A stretch of 64,000 nt of DNA, taken from contig NZ_LT985980.1 of NCBI RefSeq assembly GCF_900291985.1, forward strand, positions 4,156,245 to 4,220,244. The letters run 5' to 3'. The stretch's first letter is position 1. Each line of letters starts with the position of its first letter. The notes under the pieces are model-generated. The model worked only from the letters and a program-made list of their open reading frames with translations, was not told the origin of the DNA and ran no database searches. Of the stretch, positions 47,390 to 56,013 are shown piece after piece. This DNA is from Lysinibacillus timonensis (GTDB lineage Bacteria; Bacillota; Bacilli; Bacillales_A; Planococcaceae). Position numbers and translations under genes: made by a program.

Positions 47390-48183
47390 CAATCCGAGTA
47401 GCAATAGCAGGTGCAAGAGGTAGGATGGGGACAGAAGCTGTAAAAGCAGTTACGAATAAAGAAGGAATGGAGCTAGTAGCAGCACTAGATTATAAACGTC
47501 TAGGCGAAAGTTTAGCCGAGTTAGAAATGTTCCCACCAAATTTAAATGTACCGATTTTTACCAATTTAACACAACTAATTGAAGACACGAAGCCAGATGT
47601 ATTAATTGACTTAACTAATCCTCAATCTGTCTATGAGCATACTAAAGTAGCTTTATTACATAATGTAAGACCTGTGGTAGGAACAACGGGATTTACCAAC
47701 GAACAATTAGAAGAGCTTACAAATTTAGCAGAGGAAAGCAAAGTGGGTTGTATAATTGCACCTAATTTTGCCATTGGTGCAATTTTGATGATGAAATTTG
47801 CTCAAGAAGCTGCAAAGTATCTTCCTAATGTAGAAATCATCGAACTACATCACGATCGTAAACTTGATGCACCATCGGGAACAGGTTTAAAAACAGCACA
47901 ATTAATCTCTGAAGTTAGAAATGAGATGAAACAAGGTCATCCAAATGAGGAAGAAACGATTCCAGGGGCTCGTGGAGCTGATTTTGAAGGTTTACGCATC
48001 CATTCTGTACGATTACCGGGATTAGTTGCGCATCAAGAGGTATTATTTGGTGGAGATGGCCAAATGCTAACAATCCGTCACGATTCCTATAATCGAGAGT
48101 CATTTATGGGTGGTGTTCTCTATTGTGTCGAAGCAGTAATGACAATCGAGCATTTAGTTTTTGGACTTGAAAATCTCATATAA
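47386..48183 (+). CDS. dapB: 4-hydroxy-tetrahydrodipicolinate reductase
   Basis: A 265-residue enzyme of lysine, cell-wall and dipicolinate synthesis. NAD(P)-binding AGARGRMG (9-16), substrate motif ELHHDRKLDAPSGTG and PNFAIG are conserved. I chose the ATG at 47386, which overlaps the ypjD stop (ATGA) and matches the family start MTIRVAIAGARG. mgsA follows in the usual order. Confidence 0.96.
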   Translation: MTIRVAIAGARGRMGTEAVKAVTNKEGMELVAALDYKRLGESLAELEMFPPNLNVPIFTNLTQLIEDTKPDVLIDLTNPQSVYEHTKVALLHNVRPVVGTTGFTNEQLEELTNLAEESKVGCIIAPNFAIGAILMMKFAQEAAKYLPNVEIIELHHDRKLDAPSGTGLKTAQLISEVRNEMKQGHPNEEETIPGARGADFEGLRIHSVRLPGLVAHQEVLFGGDGQMLTIRHDSYNRESFMGGVLYCVEAVMTIEHLVFGLENLI

Positions 48184-48257
48184 AGGTTTGTGGAAAGTTA
48201 TGAATGACAGCTTCGTAAAAAAGTAAGTGAATTGATAAAGAAATGGGATGAGTAGAA

Positions 48258-48662
48258 ATGAAAATAGCCTTAATTGCACACGACCGTAAAAAAGATAGTC
48301 TTGTTGAATTTGCAATTGCATATAAAGAAATATTAAAACAACATCATCTATATGCTACAGGGACAACGGGGAAAAGAATAGGAGAAGAAGTCGGATTAGA
48401 AGTAACAAGATTTAGATCAGGCCCATTAGGTGGGGATCAGCAAATTGGTGCCATGATTGCTAATAATGACATGGATATGGTGATTTTTTTCCGAGATCCA
48501 TTAACAGCTCAACCACATGAGCCAGATGTCACTGCTCTTGTACGTTTATGTGACGTATATCATATACCATTGGCTACGAATATGGGTACAGCAGAGATTC
48601 TACTTAAAGGTTTACAAGAAGGCTTTGTCGATTGGAGATTAATTCAAGAAAGACGTAAATAA
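48258..48662 (+). CDS. mgsA: Methylglyoxal synthase
   Basis: A 134-residue enzyme forming methylglyoxal from dihydroxyacetone phosphate when sugar phosphates accumulate. The family start [32 protein letters not shown] and [14 protein letters not shown], with catalytic aspartates, are intact. In B. subtilis bshB1 follows; here a 372-bp non-coding gap separates it from bshA. Confidence 0.96.
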   Translation: MKIALIAHDRKKDSLVEFAIAYKEILKQHHLYATGTTGKRIGEEVGLEVTRFRSGPLGGDQQIGAMIANNDMDMVIFFRDPLTAQPHEPDVTALVRLCDVYHIPLATNMGTAEILLKGLQEGFVDWRLIQERRK

Positions 48663-49034
48663 AGCATTCTCACATTACAAATTAAATATATATTGTAAAA
48701 TGTTAAATCTTCTTTGCGGATGTTACCTAATACTGCTGGTTTTTCATTGGGATACTAATAACAAAAAGGTAACAGCATGTACTAAGTGTATTTGATTGAC
48801 ATAGTTGTTAAATTGTTATAACAATAAATAACTTAATAAAATCAATTACGTCTCTTCTCAAGTTTATCGTTTCGGCGAATGGTTTACTAATTGTAACCAC
48901 GTTCGAAATACTAAACTTCATAGAGGCTTAACATTGTTTTGGCTAATTTGCCATAAGTAACTTTCCCGTCTCATTTGAACTATTGAGATGAACAATGTTA
49001 AATCAATTTAGTAAAAGAGAGGATGAATCGTCGG
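48663..49034. other. Non-coding gap before bshA with inverted repeat and possible promoter
   Basis: No supported gene; bshB1, present here in B. subtilis, is missing. TTGACA (48796-48801) and TATAAC (48817-48822), 15 nt apart, form a suboptimal promoter. An exact 11-bp inverted repeat TTAACATTGTT/AACAATGTTAA (48928-48938 and 48991-49001) encloses 52 nt including a small TCTCA/TGAGA stem, and ends ~15 nt before the bshA ribosome site. Confidence 0.5.
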
Positions 49035-50171
49035 ATGAGAAAGTTAAAAATTGGTATTACATGTTATCCAACAGTTGGAGGGTCAGGAGTAATTGCTACC
49101 GAACTCGGAAAAATGCTTGCTGAGCGTGGACATGAAATACATTTTATTACATCAAGTGTTCCTTTTCGTCTAAAGAAAATTTATCCGAACGTATTTTTCC
49201 ATGAAGTAGAAGTAAATAATTATTCAGTATTTCAATATCCACCTTATGATATTGCATTATCAAGTAAAATGGCTGATGTTATTAAAGAGGAAAAATTAGA
49301 TGTTCTTCATGTACATTATGCCATTCCACATGCTGTCTGTGCTGTATTAGCACGTGAAATGAGCGGTGAAAATATCGGCATTGTGACTACTCTGCATGGC
49401 ACTGATATCTCAGTATTAGGGCAAGATTCTACACTGTCACAAGCAATTAAATATGGAATTGAAAAATCAGATATCGTCACAGCAGTATCTGATTCTTTAA
49501 AAGAACAAACATATGATTTAATTGGAACCTCAAAGGAAATTGAGACAATTTATAATTTTGTAGATGATACTGTCTTTAGACCCATTGATACAGGGAATTT
49601 AAAATCGCAATTTGGTATTAGAGATGATGAACGGGTTATTATCCATGCTTCGAATTTCAGAAAAATAAAAAACATCCCAGACATTGTAAATACATTTATG
49701 AAAATTCGGGAAAGTATGCCTTCTAAATTATTATTAATTGGGGATGGACCTGAAAAACAGCGTGTTATGGATGTAGTTAAACTTTCTCCATTTAAAGAAG
49801 ATGTTTTATTTTTAGGTAAACAAGAAAATATAGAAGAGCTTTTCTCAATTAGTGACTTAATGTTGTTACTATCTGAAAAAGAATCTTTTGGTCTTGTTTT
49901 ATTAGAGGCGATGGCTTGTGGTGTACCCGGGATTGGTACATCTATTGGTGGGATTCCTGAAGTGATTGAACACGGCGAAAATGGTTTTCTCGTCCATTTA
50001 GGTGATACAGATCAAGCAGCTGCATATGCGATAGAATTACTCTCGGATGAAGAAAAATTAACTCAATTTAGACAGGCTGCTATATCAGCATCTCAAACAA
50101 AGTTTAATGCAAAACTCATTATTGATCATTATGAACAGTTATATGAACGACTGGCGGTATTAAGAGTATGA
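49035..50171 (+). CDS. bshA: Bacillithiol biosynthesis glycosyltransferase BshA
   Basis: A 378-residue GT4-family enzyme that joins UDP-GlcNAc and L-malate, the first step of bacillithiol synthesis. N-terminal ITCYPTVGGSGVIATELG, and the C-terminal donor-site motif EKESFGLVLLEAMACGVP are present. I chose the ATG at 49035 (MRKLKIGITCYP), matching B. subtilis; the ATG at 49023 abuts the ribosome site. It overlaps cca by 4 nt. Confidence 0.95.
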   Translation: MRKLKIGITCYPTVGGSGVIATELGKMLAERGHEIHFITSSVPFRLKKIYPNVFFHEVEVNNYSVFQYPPYDIALSSKMADVIKEEKLDVLHVHYAIPHAVCAVLAREMSGENIGIVTTLHGTDISVLGQDSTLSQAIKYGIEKSDIVTAVSDSLKEQTYDLIGTSKEIETIYNFVDDTVFRPIDTGNLKSQFGIRDDERVIIHASNFRKIKNIPDIVNTFMKIRESMPSKLLLIGDGPEKQRVMDVVKLSPFKEDVLFLGKQENIEELFSISDLMLLLSEKESFGLVLLEAMACGVPGIGTSIGGIPEVIEHGENGFLVHLGDTDQAAAYAIELLSDEEKLTQFRQAAISASQTKFNAKLIIDHYEQLYERLAVLRV

Positions 50172-51361
50172 ATTTAACTAAAGACTGGCAGGCTGCAATA
50201 CGTGTTATTGAAAAAATTGAAAAAGCAGGATATGAAGCAGTAATTGTAGGTGGAGCAGTAAGAGATTACTTACTTAAAAAGGAAGTAAATGATGTTGATG
50301 TAGCAACAAGTGCAATGCCAGAAGAAATAAAAAGAATATTTACGTCTACCGTAGACATTGGAATTGCTCACGGTACCGTTTTAGTCTTGGATGAAGGTCA
50401 ACCTATAGAAGTAACCACATACCGAACAGAAGGTATATACGTAGATTTTCGAAGACCAGATCAAGTGACGTTTGTTAAAAACTTAGACAAAGATTTACAA
50501 CGTAGAGATTTTACAATAAATGCAATGGCTATGACCAAAAACGGTGAGTTAATTGATATATATGGTGGTAAAGAAGATTTAGAAAAACGTTTAATACGTG
50601 CTGTGGGAGAACCCAATTCTAGATTTCGCGAAGATGCACTCCGTATGTTAAGGGCCATTCGTTTTAGTGCTCAGCTAGGTTTTACTATCGAAAAAAACAC
50701 ATTAGAAGCTATAATAAAAGATAGTGATTTAATTGAATTTATCGCAAAAGAGCGAATTCATATGGAACTTTCTAAAATGTGGACTACACAAAATGTGTAT
50801 ATAGGTGTTAAAACATTAGTCGATAGTGATTTAGCTAACTATTTAAAAGGTAACTTTAAAAAATATTTAACGGACTGGAAGTACTTTTCATCTACACGAT
50901 CAGAGGTGGGATGGGCTTATTTAGGTTTATTGAATCGACCTTTTTTAAGTGATATTATCAATTTTTATAAACTATCAAATAAAGAAAAGACTTTTATGCG
51001 GAACGTTTTAAACTGCTATGATGCACTTTTAAATCGTTGGACTGAACTAGACTACTTCCAATACGATTTGATAACGTTAGAAGTTGCTTATGACTTCGCG
51101 ATATGGCAACAAAATAAGGTGCCATTCCGAAAAGAACATATCGCACTTGTTAAATCAAATCTACCGATACAGTCCATTCAACAGCTGGCTATTAATGGGA
51201 ATTTACTAAAAGAATGGACTTCTAGAAAGAGCGGACCATGGATGAAAGTTGCACTTGACGCTGCACTGTTAGCGGTTCTTAAAGGTCATGTAAAAAACGA
51301 CGAAGAACATTTGAAGGACTGGTTTTTTAATGAATTTAACGATGAAGGATACTATTCTTAA
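50168..51361 (+). CDS. cca: CCA-adding tRNA nucleotidyltransferase
   Basis: A 397-residue class II enzyme that builds or repairs the tRNA 3' CCA end. The catalytic site is GGAVRDYLL...NDVDVATS (Asp42, Asp44), followed by RRDFTINAMAM and RFREDALRMLRAIRF. It overlaps bshA by 4 nt and birA by 32 nt, as part of the conserved bshA-cca-birA-panBCD order. Confidence 0.96.
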   Translation: MNLTKDWQAAIRVIEKIEKAGYEAVIVGGAVRDYLLKKEVNDVDVATSAMPEEIKRIFTSTVDIGIAHGTVLVLDEGQPIEVTTYRTEGIYVDFRRPDQVTFVKNLDKDLQRRDFTINAMAMTKNGELIDIYGGKEDLEKRLIRAVGEPNSRFREDALRMLRAIRFSAQLGFTIEKNTLEAIIKDSDLIEFIAKERIHMELSKMWTTQNVYIGVKTLVDSDLANYLKGNFKKYLTDWKYFSSTRSEVGWAYLGLLNRPFLSDIINFYKLSNKEKTFMRNVLNCYDALLNRWTELDYFQYDLITLEVAYDFAIWQQNKVPFRKEHIALVKSNLPIQSIQQLAINGNLLKEWTSRKSGPWMKVALDAALLAVLKGHVKNDEEHLKDWFFNEFNDEGYYS

Positions 51362-52316
51362 ACGATTTCTAGAAGCAAATGATCAACCACTTTCAGGTCA
51401 ACAGCTTGCCACTGATTTTGGTATTTCAAGAACAGCAATATGGAAACATTTACAGACACTACAAGAAGAAGGATATGAATTTGAGACAATAAAGAAAAAA
51501 GGATATCTTTTAATTTCCAAACCTGATCGCGTGGATCCAGCTAGAATTTCATCATATTTAACAACTAATCGTCTCGGACGTTCAATCCATTATCTAGAGG
51601 AATGTACATCAACTCAAACTATTGGACATGAGATGGTAAGAGATCATGTTGCTGATGGTACGGTTGTCATTGCGGAAAGCCAGTCTAATGGAAAAGGTAG
51701 GATGGCAAGACATTGGGAATCAACAAAAGGAAAAGGTATATGGATGACTGTAATCATTCGCCCAAATATTCTACCTCATCAAGCTCCTCAATTTACGCTA
51801 GTAGCGGCAGTTGCCGTTGTGAATGCAATAAAATCTTTGTATAAAAACATTCATCCTGAAATTAAATGGCCAAATGATATTTTGTTAAATGGTAAAAAAT
51901 GTACAGGGATTTTAACTGAAATGATTGCAGAGATGGACGGCGTGCAGGCATTGTTAATTGGGATTGGAGTTAATGTCAATCAAACATTAAAGGATTTCCC
52001 CGAAGAACTTTTAGATATCGCGACTTCTCTTTCCATAGAACAAGGTGAAGTATTAAATCGCGCAGAGCTCATTGCTTCAATTTTAAACTATCTGGAGCTA
52101 TATACAGATTTATATTTGGAAAAGGGATTTCCACCGATTAAAACTCTATGGGAAGAGGGTTCTGGGACTATCGGTAAGCGAATTAAAGCTACGACTTTAA
52201 ATGAAGTGATTGAAGGGGTAGCAATTAGTATTACAGAAGAAGGCATACTTGAAGTGAGAAATGATTTTGGAGAAATCAAACGCATCTATTCTGCTGATAT
52301 AGAGATAGAAAATTAA
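51330..52316 (+). CDS. birA: Bifunctional biotin ligase/biotin operon repressor BirA
   Basis: A 328-residue protein with an N-terminal winged helix (~1-65; ISRTAIWKHLQTLQEEGY), catalytic domain with SNGKGRMARHWES and KWPNDILLNGKKCTGIL, and a C-terminal SH3-like domain (~280-328). It biotinylates carboxylases and can repress biotin genes. The ATG at 51330 lies 9 nt after AAGGAC; the ATG at 51342 is an alternative. It overlaps the end of cca. Confidence 0.95.
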   Translation: MNLTMKDTILKRFLEANDQPLSGQQLATDFGISRTAIWKHLQTLQEEGYEFETIKKKGYLLISKPDRVDPARISSYLTTNRLGRSIHYLEECTSTQTIGHEMVRDHVADGTVVIAESQSNGKGRMARHWESTKGKGIWMTVIIRPNILPHQAPQFTLVAAVAVVNAIKSLYKNIHPEIKWPNDILLNGKKCTGILTEMIAEMDGVQALLIGIGVNVNQTLKDFPEELLDIATSLSIEQGEVLNRAELIASILNYLELYTDLYLEKGFPPIKTLWEEGSGTIGKRIKATTLNEVIEGVAISITEEGILEVRNDFGEIKRIYSADIEIEN

Positions 52317-52356
52317 ATAGTAAACTATTAAAACTGTACGTTTTCTACAAAAACTG

Positions 52357-52526
52357 TTATAGTAGCGATAAGGACGGTATCATGATGAACTGTACCCAAA
52401 CGAAACAACTACTATAAAAAATCTGCCTTGATCTTAATAGACAGGGACGGAAGAAAACGATGCGTTAGAAGCTCATTTTTAAATGACGCTACCCTTCTGT
52501 CCAATTTGCGACAGAAGGGTATTTTT
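52357..52526 (+). promoter_or_regulatory. panB leader: candidate attenuator or pan-motif-like RNA
   Basis: The leader has a 9-bp stem TTATAGTAG/CTACTATAA (52357-52365, 52409-52417) and two copies of GGACGG (52372-52377, 52445-52450). A terminator stem ACCCTTCTGTC/GACAGAAGGGT (52491-52520) with T5 ends 32 nt before panB. The terminator's left arm (52494-52502) could instead pair with GGACGGAAG at 52445-52453 over 9 bp, an antiterminator layout. A TATAGT box at 52359-52364 could be a promoter -10, in which case the first stem would not be transcribed whole. Confidence 0.6.
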
Positions 52527-52557
52527 ATGTTTTCTTCTTAATTAAAGGAGGAAAAAA

Positions 52558-53394
52558 ATGAAAACGACAAGTGATTTTTTAAAAATGAAAACGAATGAAG
52601 AAAAAATTGTGATGATTACAGCATATGATTATCCTGCTGCAAAATTTTCTGAAGAAGCAGGAGTAGATATGATTTTAGTAGGGGACTCATTAGGGATGGT
52701 TGTCCTAGGATATGATTCAACAGTACTTGTAACGGTAGAAGATATGATTCATCACGCGAAAGCGGTTAAACGAGGAGCAAAAGATACTTTTATTGTTGTC
52801 GATATGCCATTTGGTTCTTACCATGGTGATCCGAATGAAACACTACGCATTGCCGTACGTATGATTCAAGAAACTGGCGCTGATGCTCTAAAACTTGAAG
52901 GGGCTGGGGATGTTTTAGAAGTTATTAGAAAGTTAACAAACGCTGGAATTCCAGTTGTTTCGCATTTAGGGTTAACACCCCAGTCAGTAGGTGTACTAGG
53001 TGGATATAAGGTACAAGGTAAAACTGCTGAACAAGCAGAAAAATTAATCCAAGAAGCTAAGCAATGTGAAGAAGCGGGTGCTTGTGCAATTGTGCTAGAA
53101 TGTATCCCTCATCAGTTAACCGAAGTTGTAACAAAGGAATTGCTTATACCAACAATTGGTATTGGTGCTGGTCCAAAGGCGGATGGCCAAGTGCTTGTTT
53201 ACCATGATTTATTGAAATATGGAAATCACCATATTCCAAAATTCGCACAAAGTTTTGCTTCTGTTGGAGAAGAGACTTTGCGCGGTATAAAGAGTTATAC
53301 GGATTCGGTTCGTGATGGTTCATTCCCTACACTTGCTCATAGCTTTACAATGAAAGAAGAACAGTTATTGCAAATTTATGGGGGCAGTAAATAA
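52558..53394 (+). CDS. panB: 3-methyl-2-oxobutanoate hydroxymethyltransferase
   Basis: A 278-residue enzyme making ketopantoate from alpha-ketoisovalerate and methylene-tetrahydrofolate, the first committed pantothenate step. Metal and substrate motifs [32 protein letters not shown] and [18 protein letters not shown] are intact. The ATG at 52558 follows AAAGGAGG. It overlaps panC by one base, as the first gene of panBCD. Confidence 0.97.
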   Translation: MKTTSDFLKMKTNEEKIVMITAYDYPAAKFSEEAGVDMILVGDSLGMVVLGYDSTVLVTVEDMIHHAKAVKRGAKDTFIVVDMPFGSYHGDPNETLRIAVRMIQETGADALKLEGAGDVLEVIRKLTNAGIPVVSHLGLTPQSVGVLGGYKVQGKTAEQAEKLIQEAKQCEEAGACAIVLECIPHQLTEVVTKELLIPTIGIGAGPKADGQVLVYHDLLKYGNHHIPKFAQSFASVGEETLRGIKSYTDSVRDGSFPTLAHSFTMKEEQLLQIYGGSK

Positions 53395-54242
53395 TGAATG
53401 TTGTGAAAACAATCAATGAGCTTAAAATTTTTGTAAATGATGCAAAAAAACAAGGTAAAACAATTGGATTAGTACCTACAATGGGATACTTACATGAAGG
53501 ACATTTAACATTAGCAAGTAATGCCAGAAAAGAAAATGATCTAGTAATTATGAGCATTTTTGTCAATCCAACGCAATTTGGACCAAATGAAGATTTTGAG
53601 TCATATCCTAGGGATTTAGAACGGGACACTGCGCTTGCAAAATCTGTCGGAGTTGATCTAATCTTTGCGCCATCTATTGAGGAAATGTATCCAACAGACG
53701 GTGGTATTTATATTCGTGCAGGAAGACAGTCGGAAATTCTTTGTGGAGCATCAAGACCAGGTCATTTTGATGGAGTGCTTCAAGTGGTTTCAAAATTATT
53801 CCACTTAGCAGAACCAACACGTGCTTATTTTGGTCAGAAGGACGCACAACAAGTGGCTATCATCCAAACGATGGTACGTGATTACAACTTCCCTTTGGAA
53901 ATACGAACAGTTCCAATCGTACGTGAAGAGGATGGACTAGCAAAATCCTCTCGTAACGTTTATTTGACTGAACAAGAACGCAATGAAGCTCCTGCCATCT
54001 TTGAAGCACTTCAAATGGCTAAAGAGGATTTCATTTCAAATAGTCATGTTGAACAAGCAATAAAGCGTGCGACACAACATATTGAAGAAAAGACATCAGG
54101 CAAAATCGATTATTTCCAATTACTATCATATCCAGACTTAAAAAATGTTACGAAAGACACAAAACAATTTTTACTTGCAATTGCGGTTTATATTGGAAAA
54201 ACGAGATTAATTGATAATATAATTTTTCAATCAAAGGAGTAG
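53394..54242 (+). CDS. panC: Pantothenate synthetase
   Basis: A 282-residue enzyme ligating pantoate and beta-alanine with ATP. The nucleotide-binding PTMGYLHEGHLTLA (HxGH motif), FVNPTQFGPNEDF, YFGQKDAQQ and the KMSKS-like segment GLAKSSRNVYL are conserved. It sits between panB and panD, which supplies beta-alanine. Confidence 0.97.
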   Translation: MNVVKTINELKIFVNDAKKQGKTIGLVPTMGYLHEGHLTLASNARKENDLVIMSIFVNPTQFGPNEDFESYPRDLERDTALAKSVGVDLIFAPSIEEMYPTDGGIYIRAGRQSEILCGASRPGHFDGVLQVVSKLFHLAEPTRAYFGQKDAQQVAIIQTMVRDYNFPLEIRTVPIVREEDGLAKSSRNVYLTEQERNEAPAIFEALQMAKEDFISNSHVEQAIKRATQHIEEKTSGKIDYFQLLSYPDLKNVTKDTKQFLLAIAVYIGKTRLIDNIIFQSKE

Positions 54243-54251
54243 TAATACAAC

Positions 54252-54635
54252 ATGTTAAGAATGATGATGAATAGTAAAATTCACCGTGCACAGGTAACAC
54301 AAGCTGATCTAAATTATGTTGGTTCTATTACAATTGACCAAGACATTTTAGATGCAGTTGGTATGTTGCCAAATGAAAAAGTGCACATCGTAAATAATAA
54401 TAATGGTGCCCGTTTTGAAACATATATCATTGCAGGAAAACGTGGAAGTGGTGTTATATGCGTTAATGGTGCTGCAGCTAGGCTTGTGCAAAAAGGGGAT
54501 ATCATCATTATTATTTCTTATGTTTATGTAGACAATAATGAAGCAGCAAATCACAAACCAACTGTAGCTATTATGGGCGAAAACAATTCAATTAAAGAAA
54601 TGATTAATTACGAGCCAGAAGCAACAGTTTTATAA
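54252..54635 (+). CDS. panD: Aspartate 1-decarboxylase proenzyme
   Basis: A 127-residue pyruvoyl enzyme making beta-alanine from aspartate. Self-cleavage occurs between Gly24 and Ser25 (NYVGSITID), giving the pyruvoyl group; Tyr58-type residue follows in [13 protein letters not shown]. It ends the panBCD operon, 9 nt after panC. A terminator follows at 54760. Confidence 0.97.
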   Translation: MLRMMMNSKIHRAQVTQADLNYVGSITIDQDILDAVGMLPNEKVHIVNNNNGARFETYIIAGKRGSGVICVNGAAARLVQKGDIIIIISYVYVDNNEAANHKPTVAIMGENNSIKEMINYEPEATVL

Positions 54636-54759
54636 AACTATTTATTGCATATTAGATTAATACGCAGTATAATAATATTTAGGTGCCAAACCTAGTAAAG
54701 ATTATACTTTACAAAAATCACATTCATAAACGACGCGGATTGTCGGAATGAGATTCCAC

Positions 54760-54793
54760 GAGCAGGGATTGATGAGCCCCTGCTCTTTTATTT
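54760..54793 (+). terminator. Terminator after panBCD
   Basis: GAGCAGGG pairs with CCCTGCTC across a 10-nt loop, followed by TTTTATTTT. Confidence 0.85.
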
Positions 54794-54966
54794 TGCCTTA
54801 ATTCGGTATATACAGGTATTGTACTAGTCGTAATATTGAAATACATATTTTAGAGTCGGTAATTTCGTAGTTAACTTATTTTGCTTCCATTGGGTTATCT
54901 TAAGCAAAAGATTTTGTTTACATAATATAATTATTTTTGAGATTAGAGCGAAACTTTGTTTTATAA

Positions 54967-55748
54967 GGACAAAAGGGAATGCAAACGGAATAGAAATGTC
55001 TCGTAGAAGCGTTCTATGGGACAAAAGGGAGTGCAAACGCAATAGAAATGTCTTGTAGAAGCGTTCTATGGGACAAAAGGGAATGCAAACGCAACAGAAA
55101 TGTCTCGTAGAAGCGTTCTATAGGACAAAAGGGAATGCAAACGCAACTTGAATGTCTAGTAGAAGCGTTCTATGGGACAAAAGGAAATGCAAACGCAATA
55201 GAAATGTCTAGTAGAAGCGTTCTATGGGACAAAAGGGAATGCAAACGCAATAGAAATGTCTCGTAGAAGCGTTCTATGGGACAAAAGGGAGTGCAAACGC
55301 AATAGAAATGTCTCGTAGAAGCGTTCTATGGGACAAAAGGGAGTGCAAACGCAATAGAAATGTCTTGTAGAAGTGTTCTATGGGACAAAAGGGAATGCCA
55401 AACGCAATAGAAATGTCTCGTAGAAGCGTTCTATAGGACAAAAGGAAATGCAAACGCAACAGAAATGTCTCGTAGAAGCGTTTTATAGGACAAAAGGGAA
55501 TGCCAAACGGAATAGAAATGTCTCGTAGAAGCGTTCTATGGGACAAAAGGAAATGCAAACGCAATAGAAATGTCTAGTAGAAGCGTTCTATGGGACAAAA
55601 GGGAATGCAAACGCAACAGAAATGTCTCGTAGAACCGTTCTATGGGACAAAAGGGAATGCCAACAGAATAGAAATGTCTCGTAGCACCGTTCTATAGGAC
55701 AAAAGGGAATGCAAACGCAACAGAAATGTTTCGTAGAAGCGTACCGAG
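54967..55748. repeat. 52-bp minisatellite, 15 tandem copies
   Basis: Fifteen head-to-tail units begin at 54967, 55019, 55071, 55123, 55175, 55227, 55279, 55331, 55383, 55436, 55488, 55541, 55593, 55645 and 55697. Twelve of the 14 measured intervals are 52 bp; the units at 55383 and 55488 are 53 bp because of one extra C. Each starts GGACAAAAGGGAATGCAAAC and ends near AGAAGCGTTCTAT. Across the unit junction, GTCTCGTAGAA can pair with TTCTATGGGAC around GCG. No spacers separate copies, so this is not CRISPR. Minus-strand frames through it are repeat artefacts. The flanks 54794-54966 and 55749-56013 hold no supported gene. Confidence 0.95.
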
Positions 55749-56013
55749 GAACAGATTTTGCTAGAAAACAAATGGATAGTCCTCTCTAATTATCCAATAG
55801 CACTAGATTAAGTGGCACGAATTGTTCGAACATCAACTACCAAATTATTAAGAATTATCCCCCATATAATAAACTACAAATTCTACTCACGTTCAAACAT
55901 ACACATTTATTAAATAAAAAGTCTTTTCCTCCAAATTAGCGGTATAACATGACCAATCTCATCCTTTGTGTTAAAATTCCTTTATATTTATGGGATTGAG
56001 AGTTGAAGAAGAT

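Noticed and set aside
55274..55564. Minus-strand frame with repeated LLSHRTLLRDIS peptide
   Set aside because: It is a reading of the 52-bp minisatellite and breaks wherever a 53-bp unit occurs; no ribosome site.
54967..55748. CRISPR array
   Set aside because: Units are contiguous and nearly identical, with no unique spacers, and no cas genes are in the window.
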